From: Setophaga petechia
Lineage: Eukaryota; Chordata; Aves; Passeriformes; Parulidae
Reading direction: 5' to 3'
Assembly: GCA_024362935.1 (NCBI GenBank)
Contig: JANCRA010000065.1
Coordinates: forward strand, 248,001 to 312,000
DNA length: 64,000 nt
Part shown: positions 31,506 through 43,239 of the stretch, one piece after another
Position numbering within the stretch: the first letter of the stretch is position 1
Layout: each line of letters starts with the position of its first letter
The notes under the pieces: generated by a model
What the model was told of the DNA's origin: nothing
The model's input: only the letters and a program-made list of their open reading frames with translations
Databases searched by the model: none
Made by a program: the position numbers and the translations under genes

Positions 31506-32973
31506 GCCTCCCTCAGCTTTTGCCATGTCCAGTTTGTCTTTCAGTAGTGACTGACACCCCGCCCTGTCCCACAGCTCCATCCTGGCTCTGCAGGTGGCTT
31601 CCTGGGTGAGCTCACTCCTTGTGAGAGACACTTCTGGAGTTCACGTTCCCTTCAGGCCTAAACCAGCATTCCTCCTTCCTGACATCCACACTCTTGTTAG
31701 AAAACCAGGTCATTCAGGAGAAAAGGATGCATGGAAAGATCCTCAGATGGAAGTCAGAGAACCTCTATGGCCACCTCAGTATATGGAGGAGGACCAACGT
31801 GTTTCTTCTCCCTTTTTTATTAACTGAGAATTCTGACCAGCAGTAACAGAGACACTCCTAAGGCCCCATTAACGAATGCACTTACACAGCCCTGGGGATG
31901 CCTGTGAAGGAAACCATGTGTCATGTAATGCGTGGCATGTATGACCAGAGTCACCAAACACCACCTAAACATGGAATTGTTCCACCTCTCTAGGACAGGC
32001 AGAAATTTAAAGAATTAACTGGGTACTTGAGGGCAGAAGAGGCCAGAGGAGGAAAACAACTCTGAGGGGAATAAACCACCATCTCTGGAGGGGGAAACAT
32101 CTCTGCCTGCTCAGAATTGGTCGAGGGAACATGTCTCTATTCCTCTCCTCAAAGGGATGCTTTAGGTGACATTTGCACCTCCAACTGCCTTGGACCAGAG
32201 CCAGGAAGATTCATTTATGTAAATGTTAACTAATTAGATAGGTCGGAAGATAGACAGATAGATCTCACTACTATAATCTCCCTTTACTGTCCTCTCTGTT
32301 GCTACACACATCAAAACTTGGTAGCCAGTGTCCCAATCAGCAGCAATCCTGGGATTTCTCTCCTGTTGCTCAAAAAAGCACACTCTTGGGGAATCTGGAG
32401 CGTGTAGGTCCTTATGGAAAGGGATCAGACCCAGAGCATTGCACTGGGAACTGCACTCTTTGTGCATCTGTGCTCGGGAAAGTTCTCTTAGACTCAAGCA
32501 CACTGACGGTGCTGAAGTGGCTGGAATCAGAAATGCAGCCCAGCCCCTCCCAGCTCCTGTCATCTCTGAGGAACAGCTGGAATGCAAAGCATTGATCTCC
32601 TGCTCAATTCCCAAACATAACACACTTCGATTCCCTGGGCTGCAGAAAGTCTCAGGTACTATTCAACTCAAAGAGATCTTTAAGGCCATGCATCAAGGCC
32701 TGGAAACCCAAAAGCTCCATCTGCATCAAGTTCCACAAAGGGTGCAGAATGACTTCCAGAGCTTGAAAAGGGCAGAAAAGATTGTGCAGAAGCATCCCTG
32801 CTTGCTGGAAAAAGAGAAAATGAACAGGGCTTCTCCTCCTTGGAAACCCACAAACCACAAGATGGAAGTGTCAGCCACTCCAGTGTCTAAAGCCCTTGGA
32901 TGCAGTGAGGGGATGTTTGGCACTGAAACAGCCCTTGTGCTGAGCACTGTCATGCAGGGATCGATGGAAGTCT

Positions 32974-33279
32974 GCCTGAAGGCCCCTCATGAGCCCCCCA
33001 TTGTCCAGGCCAAAGCTCCCTCAGCACCTCCTCCCTGGCCTTGTGCTGCACCCCCTTGCCCAGCTCCCCTGTCCTTGTGTGCACACGCTGCAGCCCCTCC
33101 ATGGCTTTGTGCTTCCCAGGGCCCACAGCTGCACACAGCACTCCAGCTGTGGCCGCAGCGCTGCCCAGCACAGGGCCACGCTCCCTGCCCTGCTCCTGCT
33201 GCCCCTCTGCTGCTGGCACAGGCCACCGTGCCCTCGGCCTGCTTGGCCCCCTGGCCACACGCTGCCTCATCTTCAGCTG
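32974..33279 (-). mobile_element. CR1 LINE fragment, right-arm copy
   Basis: Mirror copy of 15040-15345 with few differences. It predates the inverted duplication. Confidence 0.65.
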
Positions 33280-33736
33280 CTCAAGGCCGCCAGCCCTGCG
33301 TCCTTTTGGCCCACGCAGCTCCCCAGCCACAAAGGTGCCCATTGCACTTCAGATACAGCATCCACCATTTCAAGACGCCCTTCTTTTACTACAGCTGCAT
33401 CTTGTAAGGAGATGGCATTAAATTTATCAGACTAGAATTCTCAGTCACTCTGACTAAATTGAAATGGCCTAATTCTACTCTGTAGGAAATTGCACTTAGT
33501 TCAATATTCCTGTTTAAGTGCTATCAGGAAGCGACACTCTATCTGCCAAACTGGGTTTATAGCTCTTCACGGCTCTGAGATTGTAATTAGAAACTAGCCA
33601 CCTATGCCTTTGTTGTTTTTGTTGAAGGCATGAAAATAGATTTTCTTTTGGCCTCCCTCTACACTCTACTGCTACTGGTCAAGCTGACAACTGGGTCCAT
33701 AATTTCTTAACACCAGGAACATGAAATCTCACTCAC

Positions 33737-34781
33737 CTCAGAATCAGTACGGCTGAATACACGCTTCAGGTGACCTGTAGTGTGCAATGGAAAATTAACC
33801 AGATGCTGTGAGAAAACTTCTTGGGCTTGTGAATCCCACAGAACAAGTCAACCCAAATGGACATGATTTCCCTTTTCACAACTTCCCTCCAGGAGACACA
33901 TTTCGTTGACACAGCCAGCAAGAGATTAGGACAATATTCTTGGCTGTGCCTACACTTTGGCCTGTTTTGCCAGTAAATGACTAAAAACATGATGAAGAAT
34001 ATTCCAATTGTTCTTGAAGACTTGGCGCTCATCTTCTACCAAACACATAAAGCAGCTTTTTTATCTCTCCCTTGGGTACTTCTTAAAAAAAATCAGTTGC
34101 ATGCACCAATTCTTGTAAACTTGCTGGAAACAGTTGCCCAGAAAAGCTTCTGGAAAATCGCCCTGAGCTGTAGCAGCACTGTTGTGAAACAGCACAGCAG
34201 CAGCTCCAGGGTTCTGGAGCAGACACTCACTGCTTTCGAGTTTGCATTTCATTACAAAGGGAATCTCTATTTTAGCACTCAGTAAAAGGTCAAGTTAGAC
34301 AGTCAAACCTCTTCACGACAAATCTTAGAAAGAAAGAAGCTTTCCCTGAATTCTGGGAAATGCAGAATTTTTAGAAGGCATTCCCTGAAGGTCTGCCAGT
34401 CTACATTTTCAAAGGTGTCTTGCTTGTCCCAGCAAACTGAGGAAATGACAGACTCTGCTGCTGCAGACTCTCCCGTGGAGGGAACAGAACCCCTGCAGCT
34501 TCCCCTGCAAATGCTGCCCCTGTGGCTACAGACACCCCCTTTTTAGCTGAACGCCTTGACAGGAGCTTTACCAAACCAGCGGCATCCTAATGCTCTTTCT
34601 GTTTCAAAATCAGAAACTCAGTCACCAAGAAAGAGCAGGAAGACATGCAAAAGCCAGGTTAGGATACACCCTAACCTAAGCAGAAGGGAAACCTCTACTT
34701 ACGGTAGAAGTGTGTCATGTAGTAGGCAGAAAAAGTAATGCCATAGGCAGCAAAAGCTGCCGTGGCCAGATGGTGAAACAT
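33737..34781 (-). CDS. Two-exon fragment of a small membrane protein, right arm
   Basis: Minus strand: exon A (34781-34703) encodes the same MFHHLATAAF start and ends at GTAAGT. Exon B (33774-33737) follows CACTACAG, encodes RHLKRVFSRTDSE and ends at GTGAGT. Exon B is 38 bases against 41 in the left arm, an in-frame loss of one codon, with several amino-acid changes. Splice sites and phase are kept. Family not recognised. Confidence 0.4.
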
Positions 34782-35250
34782 GGTAGCAGTGCTGTGGGAG
34801 TTCACCACAACACGAGAAAACACAGAGCTCTTGTCAGTGGGCAGCTCCCCGCTGACAAAGGCGCCAACCAGGAAAGTTCTCCTCAACTGAGCAAGGCCTA
34901 GGGCTGCTCTGACACTCAGGCCTTCCGTGCACCAAGGCACCCTTCTGATGGCACTGTGACCAGGTGGCAACCATGCCCTGACATCACAAAGCAAACGCTC
35001 CATGTTGGTCTGGGAATTTATGTAAAGCAATAACCAACCTTCCCTACAGCAAACACAAAAGAGCCTGGGAAGTTCTCCTCTGACACAAAGCAGCACAAAT
35101 TCCCTTCATGGGCCAATCCCTGTTGTTCAGGGGATCCAAGAGGAACTCCAAGAGTGCCCCAAGCACCTACAGCCTGTACCCCAACTGAGCACTCAGATGG
35201 GACACAAGCAAAGGAAACCAGACCAAGAAAATGGCCCACAGCATTGCACA

Positions 35251-35677
35251 TGTGAGAAACTACCCTTCCTTTTATTTTTTAAAGGTTTATTAAACCTTAA
35301 GAAAGGACTGAATAAGGAAAAATTGCAGCATTGGGAGTCTCCATGAGTAGCAGACATGTGTTCATCTACAAAAAGGATGCTCTGCCTTTTATACCCTTAG
35401 CCTCTGAAAAAGTTTTGTCAGTCAACTCTTTCTCTGCTGTCTGTTGGTGGAGATTACTTTCTTGCATCTTGACTGGAGGTCAGGTGTTGTTACACCCTGC
35501 CTGCTGGTCCCAAACCAGCCCTCCCCAAATGCCCTGACTCCCGAGGCTGTTACAAGGGGGATGGGAAAGAGGACTATGGTAGGATATTTTACAATATCAT
35601 CACTACACATTTGAACATCCACATAACATCTACTGCTTAATTGTCAGAGCCAACCATTGCATTACTCATCTAGAACA
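35251..35677 (-). mobile_element. LTR, right-arm copy
   Basis: Mirror of 12619-13045, same length of 427 bases, same TG and CA ends. Confidence 0.65.
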
Positions 35678-36699
35678 CACAGAACCAGGAGAGAAGCCAC
35701 TGTTGGCATCACAGCTGAAATGCTTCTTAACAAATCTCCCCACATATTTGCCCCCTTATTGGACATGCCCAGGGCTCCGGTGCCTGTACATCTCTGCCTT
35801 CCTTCCCCTTTGGCAGCAGTCGAACTGGCAGCATCTGCCCCCAGCAGCAGCTGCTCCAAGCTGGGAACGCCACTGGCGGTGCTGATTTCCAGAGGCTCCT
35901 GTGTGCCAGGGGAAGCCAAGGCAGGAGCGGGTTGAACGGTGCTGGCGCTGCTGCTGCTGCTCTGTGCCAGAGAGCCCCGGCTGGGCAGGGCACGGTGCCC
36001 ACTGCGCTGCGGGCTCCTTCTCCTGCCACAGCTGGGCACAGCTGGGAACAAGGCATGACAACCTGTGGGCAAACCAAGGGCTGTCTGGGGCTGCACTGCT
36101 CTGCACACACCCAGGACACCTGCAGCACAGAACCTTGGTCCCCCAAAAGGTAAACAAGATGGAAACAGCTGGAAAAGATTTCATTCCAACCATTCTTTAT
36201 GCTTCAATAGAAATGACCAAAATGAAAGTTACCGAGCAGGGCCTGATCCACACTGCCAGCTCAGTGTGAGAAAAGAAGCATTACTTTATTTCAGTGCTGG
36301 GTGTGTTGGGAATCACTTCCCTGAAACATGCACACCCACGTGTTAGTATCCGTGGAACTAAGACATTACTTTCATTACTTTTATTCATTACTTTGCTCAA
36401 ACTCACAGGCTTAACATTCTCACAAAGTATTTGACATGTTTAAATCACTTCCCCAAAATTCCTGACATTTAGAGTAGGGGTCTCTTGAGGGTCTCTGGTG
36501 GTCATGTGGTGAACATCCCATTCCTCAAATTCTCCTTCCATGGTTAAGAGCCTTCTTCTCCTTGAATGCATTGCAGCTACCTCCTCAGTAGGCCCACTGT
36601 CTTTATTCTCAAGGCTAAGACATCCACTTGCACACATCAGCCACTGGTGAGAGGGAAGGTACGACTAAGCACTGCCTGTTAAAGCTTAACAAATTCACA

Positions 36700-36975
36700 A
36701 TTTGTTGCAGGTCAACACTTCCCCAACATCTCTCGTTCCTTCTCTGGGAATCAAACAGAACCATTTTGTGGTCACTGAGCCCAAGGCCGCCTCCAACCCT
36801 CCTGTCACCCACCAGCCCTTCTCTCTTCACAAACAGCAGCTCCAGCAGTGCCTTACCTCCCTGGCTCAGTCACCAGCTGTGTCACAAGTTCTCTGTCACA
36901 CACTCCAGGAACATCCTGGACTGTTTGCTCTCCGCTGCACTCTGTTGCCAGCAGACATCCCCACCCTGTTCCATA
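36700..36975 (-). mobile_element. CR1 LINE endonuclease remnant
   Basis: On the minus strand two frames carry pieces typical of the CR1 endonuclease region: DVCWQQSAAESKQSRMFLE and, after a frameshift, GLSDHKMVLFDSQRRNE. The SDHKMV motif belongs to the apurinic-type endonuclease fold. It lies just outside the right arm of the inverted repeat. Confidence 0.7.
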
Positions 36976-37539
36976 GCCCTTGCAGAACCCTGCACCTGCT
37001 CTCCACGGGCACCTGGGCAGGGGAGGCACTCACGGGAGAGATGCACCAGCTGCACTGGGCAGGAACCAAAACCCTCTCGTGGCACAGCTGCTGGCCTGGG
37101 TCTGGCACAGCTCTGGCTGCCCCACTCCTCATGGGCTTTTGGCTGGAAATGCAATTGCACTTTCTGCCTCATGTAGAAACACCAGGGCTGCACAAACAAC
37201 AGCCAGCAGGCCACATTCCAAAGGCACTGCAGCACGGAGTTGAGAAGGAAGAAGACCCTTCCCCAATTCCTAACCATACCAAAACCACCATAATTGGGAC
37301 TTTAAATCTTCTGAATGTAGAGTTGATTCACAGGGTGACAAGGGAATCTTCCAATGGAGTTGAAGTTTGGTAGAGTTTTTATTCTGAGTCCTACTCAGAC
37401 TGTTGATTTGAAAATTTATTTTAAAATATTTTTTAAAAGGCTTTGCAGTCATGTGGTTTTGTTCTAATACCAAAATGGCTAGATGAAATGTACTGGCATT
37501 TTAATTACATCCAAACTGCTTAGTCTGTAAAAGCTTTCC
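36976..37539. other. Unassigned sequence, no gene recognised
   Basis: No exon, repeat or mobile-element end could be supported between the CR1 remnant and the TOPORS-like pseudogene. Confidence 0.35.
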
Positions 37540-38902
37540 TGCAGAATAGCTCTGCAGTGATGATGGGCACAGCTGGGGGGTGGCTGCAATGGAGGCTGGC
37601 TTCCAGTGAGCTCTGCTGGTCTTCCACACTGGAGCCAACAGAGCTTCTGCAAGGAGTCTCCTCTTGTGAGCTGCTGCAGCTGGAGCTGGCACTGCCCACA
37701 GAGCCGCTGTTTTCATCCCTGACAGGACCTGAGCACAGCAGCCTCTGGGCCTCCTTGCTGCACAGTGACAGTGAGGAGGCCATGGACCAGAGGTTCAGTC
37801 AGTATGACTCAGTTTCCTGATAAACTGTGCTAATAAAACCCTGCATCCCTCCTGCCAGATCTAAGACACTCCAAGAAATCTGTTGGCACACTGGGAACTC
37901 AGAATTGTTCGCATTTTGTACAATTGTCTTATGAGTGCTTTTGATTGTTTTTGTCAGTTTGTGTTGGTTCAGTTGATCCTTCAGAGAAGCTTTCCTAATA
38001 ATATAAAACACGGGGAATTGTGGAGACCCTGGGGGGGCATTCCCTGGTCTAGGGAGACACAAGAAGCTTCCCTCAAAAAGCTGTTAGACCCCATTGGCTC
38101 CTTCCCCTGTTCCTGTGTCTGTTCCTGTGTTCCTGAGCCACACCTTCCCTATTCCCTGATTGGCCCGCTCATCTTTGCACTGCCCCGAGATCAGGGTCAG
38201 CCCCCAGGCCTCTGTGGAGACAAAGTGAGACCCTCTGTGTGTGGGTGCTGGGACCTGAACATCTCCCTGCACCGCTGAATAAAACACCTGTGGAGATTAT
38301 GCAAAGGTCCTTTTTGCTTCTTTACCCTGGACTATGCTAGCAGCAATTCAGACTGCTACAGAGGAGAAGCTGCAGTACTGACACCAAGATTTTGGCAGCT
38401 TGACCATAGGCACAGAGGGCGTGCAGGATGCTGCTCTTAAGCAGCCATCTCTGGTGCTGGCACATTCCCTGCAGCTTCTGGTGCAGCCAGGGCCACCTTT
38501 GGTCCAGTAGATGACATTGCTATTTGAAAAATTCGGCCCACACCTTGGGCAGGAGGCTCTGGTCCTGCAGCCCCCTGCTCAGCTGGGGACAGCGTTCCCT
38601 GTGGGGAAGATGGAGCAGCCATCACAGGGTCTTGGGGGCTGTTTTCAGCAAGGTGGCCAGGCTCTCTCCCTGCTGGACTCTAGCAGTTGTTTGGGGCAGC
38701 TGATGGCAAATTGTATGTAGTCCTGTTCATCCTACTCAGAAAACCTGACAGCTTCTATCATTCTTCTGCAGAGTGGGCACGCTGGATTTCTCTTTGCCCA
38801 CTGCAGGATGCAGCCTAGGCAGAACCGGTGGTGACAGGGCAGAGAAAAATTCACATCCTTCTTAGTGACCTGGCAGATGGGGCAGCTCCATTCTGTCCCC
38901 AT
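37540..38902 (-). pseudogene. TOPORS-like RING E3 ligase pseudogene, split by an LTR
   Basis: Minus strand. ATG at 38902 opens 56 codons with a C3HC4 RING (CPIC, CHHRFC, CPLC), followed by TAG at 38732-38734. Further on, a PWI-like middle domain as in TOPORS is readable (LLPKVWAEFFK, then after TAG at 38520-38522, LLDQRWPWLHQKL and SSILHALCAYG). The coding then stops at 38384 at an inserted retroviral LTR segment and resumes at about 37803 (EPLVHGLL, frameshift, CSKEAQRLL) with a Ser-rich tail. TOPORS-type proteins are nuclear ubiquitin/SUMO ligases; multicopy relatives are known in songbirds. At least two stops, one frameshift and one insertion make this copy dead. Confidence 0.7.
37822..38383 (+). 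mobile_element. Truncated retroviral 3' end with LTR inside the TOPORS-like pseudogene
   Basis: A purine stretch (ACACGGGGAAT) precedes an LTR that starts TGTGGAGACCC at 38019, has GAATAAAAC at about 38277 and ends CTGACA at 38383. Sequence from 37822 to 38018 may be the tail of the internal region. The pseudogene reading resumes on both sides, which defines the insertion. Confidence 0.6.
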
Positions 38903-39592
38903 GGCCACGCCTGTCTGTCACAGCAGAGGGAAGAGCTGAGGACCATGAGCTGCTCTCATTAGCAGTCTTGCTTGGCGAGAGCCCAAGCTCGAGCCAGAGT
39001 GCTCCAGCCTCTGTCAGTGCCCAAATATAAGCAGAAAGGGATGTTGTATCACAATCCATTCCTTGGTGAAGAAGCTCCATAACAGCCTCAAGAGGCACCT
39101 CAGACACTCAACAGTCAAGGCAGTAACATATGGACAGGACAGAGATGGCAGTTCATGGCTGGGAGAGCATTCGTAGACGTATCCAAGGACAATTTTCCCA
39201 GGAACTCTCCACAGCTCTGGGATCTGCCCATCAGCTCTGTCAGAAGCTTCAGCAGAACAACCAAAGTCCTAAAAAGCAGCTTCCAGACACTTTTCCTACC
39301 ATCCTGCCTGAGTAGCCGGGTTGCTTGCTGCAAAACACTCTTTTTCTGCTCTTCCCCAATGCCCTGTGGACACTTGCAGCCAAAATAAAAAGCTCCTGGC
39401 CTTCTGTGTGATGTGATCATACAGTTTTTATATTTCCATGCTGGGAAGAAAGAAAGCTGTGCTGTGGGTAAGGAGAGGCCAGGACCCACTTGGCCTTGCT
39501 GCAGGCTGAGGTGGTCCCAGTAGACAGAGCTGCTGGGATCAGCTCTGCTTACAGCTTGCAAAGCATGGCCAGCCACGGACCCAGAGGGAAGG

Positions 39593-41596
39593 TTATCGCC
39601 TACACACCCTGCGCAGCTGGGCTTGTAGCAGCTGCCATGGGCCAGGCAATCCATTGCCTTGTACAGTTCTTAGGCTGTGCAGTGTTTGATCTGCCAGGCT
39701 TGAGACAGAGGGGCTGATGTCATTTGCCATGCCTAGAAGGGCTGGAACACAGAAGAACAGTCAAGGTCAGACCACGCATCTGCTGAGTCCCCAGGAGCCT
39801 TCCTGACCTACCCAGGAGGGCCTTCCCATCCAGCTCTTCTCATGGCCAGGAGAGAGCAGGAGCTAATGGAATCAGCCAGAAGGTGCTGGCTACAAATATC
39901 CCATATGCCCCTTAAATCCTTCTCTGCTCTGCCTGCACTGCACTTCATCCAAGCAGGGAACAGACCTCTTACAAGATGGGGCAGGAATTGAAGCTTCCTG
40001 GCTCTCTACTCCTCCCTGCTCAGCCCCAGCTGACACCCCACTCACCATCACAGATGATCTGGAACTCTTCCTGCCGCCGTTCCCTCATGTGCTGCCCAAT
40101 GAGGCCTGGGAACACAGAGCTTGTTATGGTCCCAGTGACTCAGCTCCCCCACACCAGTGCTGCCAGCCCAGCCACACGCCCTCCTCCCCTGGCAGGGCTG
40201 AGCCCAGGACCTTCCCAGACTGTGAAACCCCAGGGTGACAGAGGGTGGCAGCGGCCCCAAGGGACTGTGGCCCTGACCAGGGAGCCAGGGCTCTAAAGTC
40301 ACTGGGCTAAATCCTGTTGCCAGCACAGCAGCCAGGGCTGGGGCAAAGCTGCAGGGGCACAGGAGCGCCCTCGGGGCTGTGGCTCACCGAGGAACTTGAT
40401 GGCGATCTCTCGCATGGACCCCTGTGAGCCCTGCAGGTGTGCCAGGGACTGGTGCCAGTACTCGTCTGTTGTTTCTCTGTCCTCTGCCAGCTGGAGACAG
40501 TGCAAGGGCAGGAAGGGAAGGCTTGGTACAGACTCTGTGCCTTGACCAGCTTGCACCTGTGCCCGGGACTGGGCTCTCCTGCTCAGACAGCAGCTGGATG
40601 GTGCCAGAGTCTGAAGGGAGCAGAGGGCTGGGTACTCCATAGTGAACCTTGATGCCAGTCTGCTGCCAAAGAACAACTGGGCCAGGGCTCCATTGGCCCC
40701 CTGGATTGTGGGGGAAGGAGTCTGGAAAGGAGTTTGTGAGCTGACAGGCCGACAGTAAGAAGCAGCATGTGGGGTGCAGGCTGGTGGCAATGAGTGCAGG
40801 AGTGGGCAGGGGCACAGCTACCAGCCCCACAGGCCTTGGGCACTGCGGGCAGAGGGTTTGTTCCGGCTGTGTTTTGCGTTTTGGAACCATCCCTACCAGG
40901 CACTCACTACATCTCCACAGCTTGTCCTTCTCCAGACGTCTCTTGAACTTCCTCTTCTTCAGAAACTTGGTGGCTTGAAGCAGGTTTCCAGAGAAGCCTA
41001 AAGAGCAGCAGAGACCAGGAGATGGTACCACAGCTTGGGCCAAGGATCTGTGTCCCTGCAGGCAAAGCCAGGAGGAGACTGGAGAGCTGCAGTCTGTGAG
41101 TCACTAGGGCAGGAGGCAGCTTGGAATCCTCACCTTTGCCACACGCTGGTTCTCATCCTACAGGTGGTAGAAGAGTGGAAGCAGACTCTGGCACACACAC
41201 ATCTTCAGGGAATTTTTTCCCTCTTTCTTTAGGTAGACTATCATCTCTCGAAAGAGGCAAATGGAGAGAAGGTGCACATGGCTGGAGTCCTTGTGGAAAG
41301 GAAGTGGGCAAGACCTCAGCACTGGCTATTCCAGGCCCACCTGGGCTGGGGCCTGAAAATCCACAGGGCACAAAGTTTCCTGGCAGCACACAGCACCATG
41401 ACAGAGGGTACAGTCTTACACTGTTGAAGAGTGGCCGGAGTGCCTCAGCCAGCTGCAGACCAATGGGGACAGGAATTGTCACTTTTTTGTCCTGGAGCAT
41501 CTTGCTGAGCACAGAGAGGGTCAGCCCAACCAGCTCCCCATCCGCACCCTCCAGTGGTTCCACGAGGCTTTCAGGAAAGCTCTGCAACCTTCTGGC
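39593..41596 (-). pseudogene. MROH (maestro heat-like repeat) pseudogene, last six exons
   Basis: Six minus-strand exons with GT-AG borders: 41596-41420, 41289-41134, 40997-40897, 40490-40388, 40105-40046 and 39741-39593 (stop TAA). They read in order SLVEPLEGADGELVG, HVHLLSICLFREM, ATKFLKKRKFKR, LAEDRETTDEYW, LIGQHMRERRQEEF and MANDISPSVSSLADQ, the C-terminal HEAT-repeat layout of bird MROH proteins. Exon 2 has TAG at 41158-41160 and exon 3 is one base short (101), shifting the frame. 5' exons are missing; an LTR lies just upstream. MROH genes are highly multicopy in birds. Confidence 0.8.
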
Positions 41597-41715
41597 CTGT
41601 ATGGAGCACAAGTCTGTATTGCAAAGCTATGGAAGGCTGCTCTAACAAAACTGTTCTGGTGGCGCAACCCCACCCAGCAGCCTTGAGGCCCAGAAGGAAC
41701 AGGTCTGCCCCAAAG

Positions 41716-42190
41716 TGTTGCAGTGCGTTTTTATACTTTGAAGTAGTTTTGTTTTGTATCCCCATATTGTTCCCAAATGGTTTATCCCAGACTGTACCCC
41801 ACTCCCTTTACCTGTGTTATCCCTCTCCCTGGATGAGATCATCCCCAAACCCCCACCCTGGCTCTCTGTCAATCACTCAGCATCCCATCCCTCCACCTGG
41901 AAGCTTTGGTCCAGGATGTCGAGTGATTAGCCAGAGGCCAGGGGTCAGCCCCCCAAGCCTTGCCCCATACACTGTCCTAAATGTCCATCCCCCAGTGCCC
42001 ATCCCTTAGGGTCACTTATTGGTCAGTAAAATGTTCTCTACTTTGGGTTTCCACCTCCCTTTGAATGTAACCTTGGCACATCTCCCGGGGCTCTCGGCAG
42101 GAGCCCCCTGAGGTGCAGGAGCTCCTTTGGGACTCCTAGAATAAAACCTTGGATTGACCCCTGCTAAGAGTCGGCCCTTTATCTCCTACC
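41716..42190 (+). mobile_element. LTR next to the MROH pseudogene
   Basis: Starts TGTTGCAGTGCG and carries TAGAATAAAACC at about 42138 followed by a U5-like stretch. The 3' end is uncertain; related sequence may continue to about 42370. It replaces the upstream part of the MROH gene. Confidence 0.5.
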
Positions 42191-42385
42191 GATGTCTCTG
42201 GTGTCTCTGTGCTGCAAAGGCGACCAGCCCAGGTGCCCTCAGTCCCCTCGGGGCACAGAGAGTGTCTCCCCGCTGTCGGCCGTGCCGGGGCTGCCCCCCG
42301 GTGCTGCCGACTCGGGACTGGCCGGGGATCCTGAGAGGCTCCCAGAGGGACCGAGACACTCCTGGCTGGGTGCCAAGATGCACCC

Positions 42386-42835
42386 GGCTGTGATAACCTT
42401 TGCTCCATGGCCCTGGTCTGCCATTGTCCTTTATTAAACTCTGTACATATTCACAGGAGAGTGAACATGTTTTTCACAGGCAGCTTCACAGAAACTGGAA
42501 AACGTGGGGGTTCCCAGGAGGGGCCCTGCTGATCCAGGGCATCGAGGCGCTGCCTGCAATCGTCCATTACCACCCATAAGGAGCCTCCAGGGCTTTGCCC
42601 TCCATGAGCTGCAGCAGACGTGCTGGGAAACGTGACAAGAGCCCATGGAATGGTCCTTATTGCAGGCAGATTAGCCACTTGTAGCTCTTCAAAACTCCCT
42701 CCCATGAAAAACAAACTTAAACCGTTCCTAAATGTGAAAAACACGTTCACTGTCCTGTGAAAATGTAACAAGTTTAATAAAGGACAATGGGAGACCAGGA
42801 CCATGGAGCAAAGGTTATCACGGCCAGGTGCCTCT
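42386..42835. repeat. Inverted pair of LTR 3' ends
   Basis: About 42386-42480 and 42735-42835 are reverse complements (GATAACCTTTGCTCCATGG, TTGTCCTTTATTAAAC, GTTTTTCACA) separated by about 250 bases. Each contains AATAAA reading away from the other partner's flank, which suggests two LTR remnants in opposite orientation. Confidence 0.6.
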
Positions 42836-43239
42836 TGGCACTCAGCCAGGAGCACCCTGTTACCTTCGGGGATCCCCCTGAAATACATTTCCCCTTACAT
42901 CAGCCTGTTGCATATTCATAGACCCTCATGCATATCCATAAACTACTTTACATATCCCAGGAACGATTTCTCATGGCCCCTCCCTGGCTCTGCCTTTTCA
43001 GAGCATGTGTGTTTCTTGGCTGTAGTTTTGGCTCCTTCTCTTTATCACCTCCAGTTTTTGGGCCTTGCTCCACTCTGCCTTCAGACGGGGAGTGCTGATA
43101 GTTGGCAGATCTGTCCAGGTGTCCTCATCCTGTGTGCATTGGATTTATCCCATCCAAGCAGGCAGTTTAACACAAGCAGCTATTTCACTGAGCTTAATTA
43201 ACAACAGAAATAAAAACTGTAGAACAAAGTTACTTTAAC

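Larger units (their letters stand above)
29296..36505. repeat. Right arm of the large inverted repeat
   Basis: Reverse complement of 12035-19025. It contains the 3' half of ERV-A, unassigned sequence (31506-32970), a CR1 piece, the membrane-protein fragment and the LTR in mirror order. The arm ends near 36505, where the motif ACCACCAGAGACCC matches the left arm for the last time. Confidence 0.9.
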
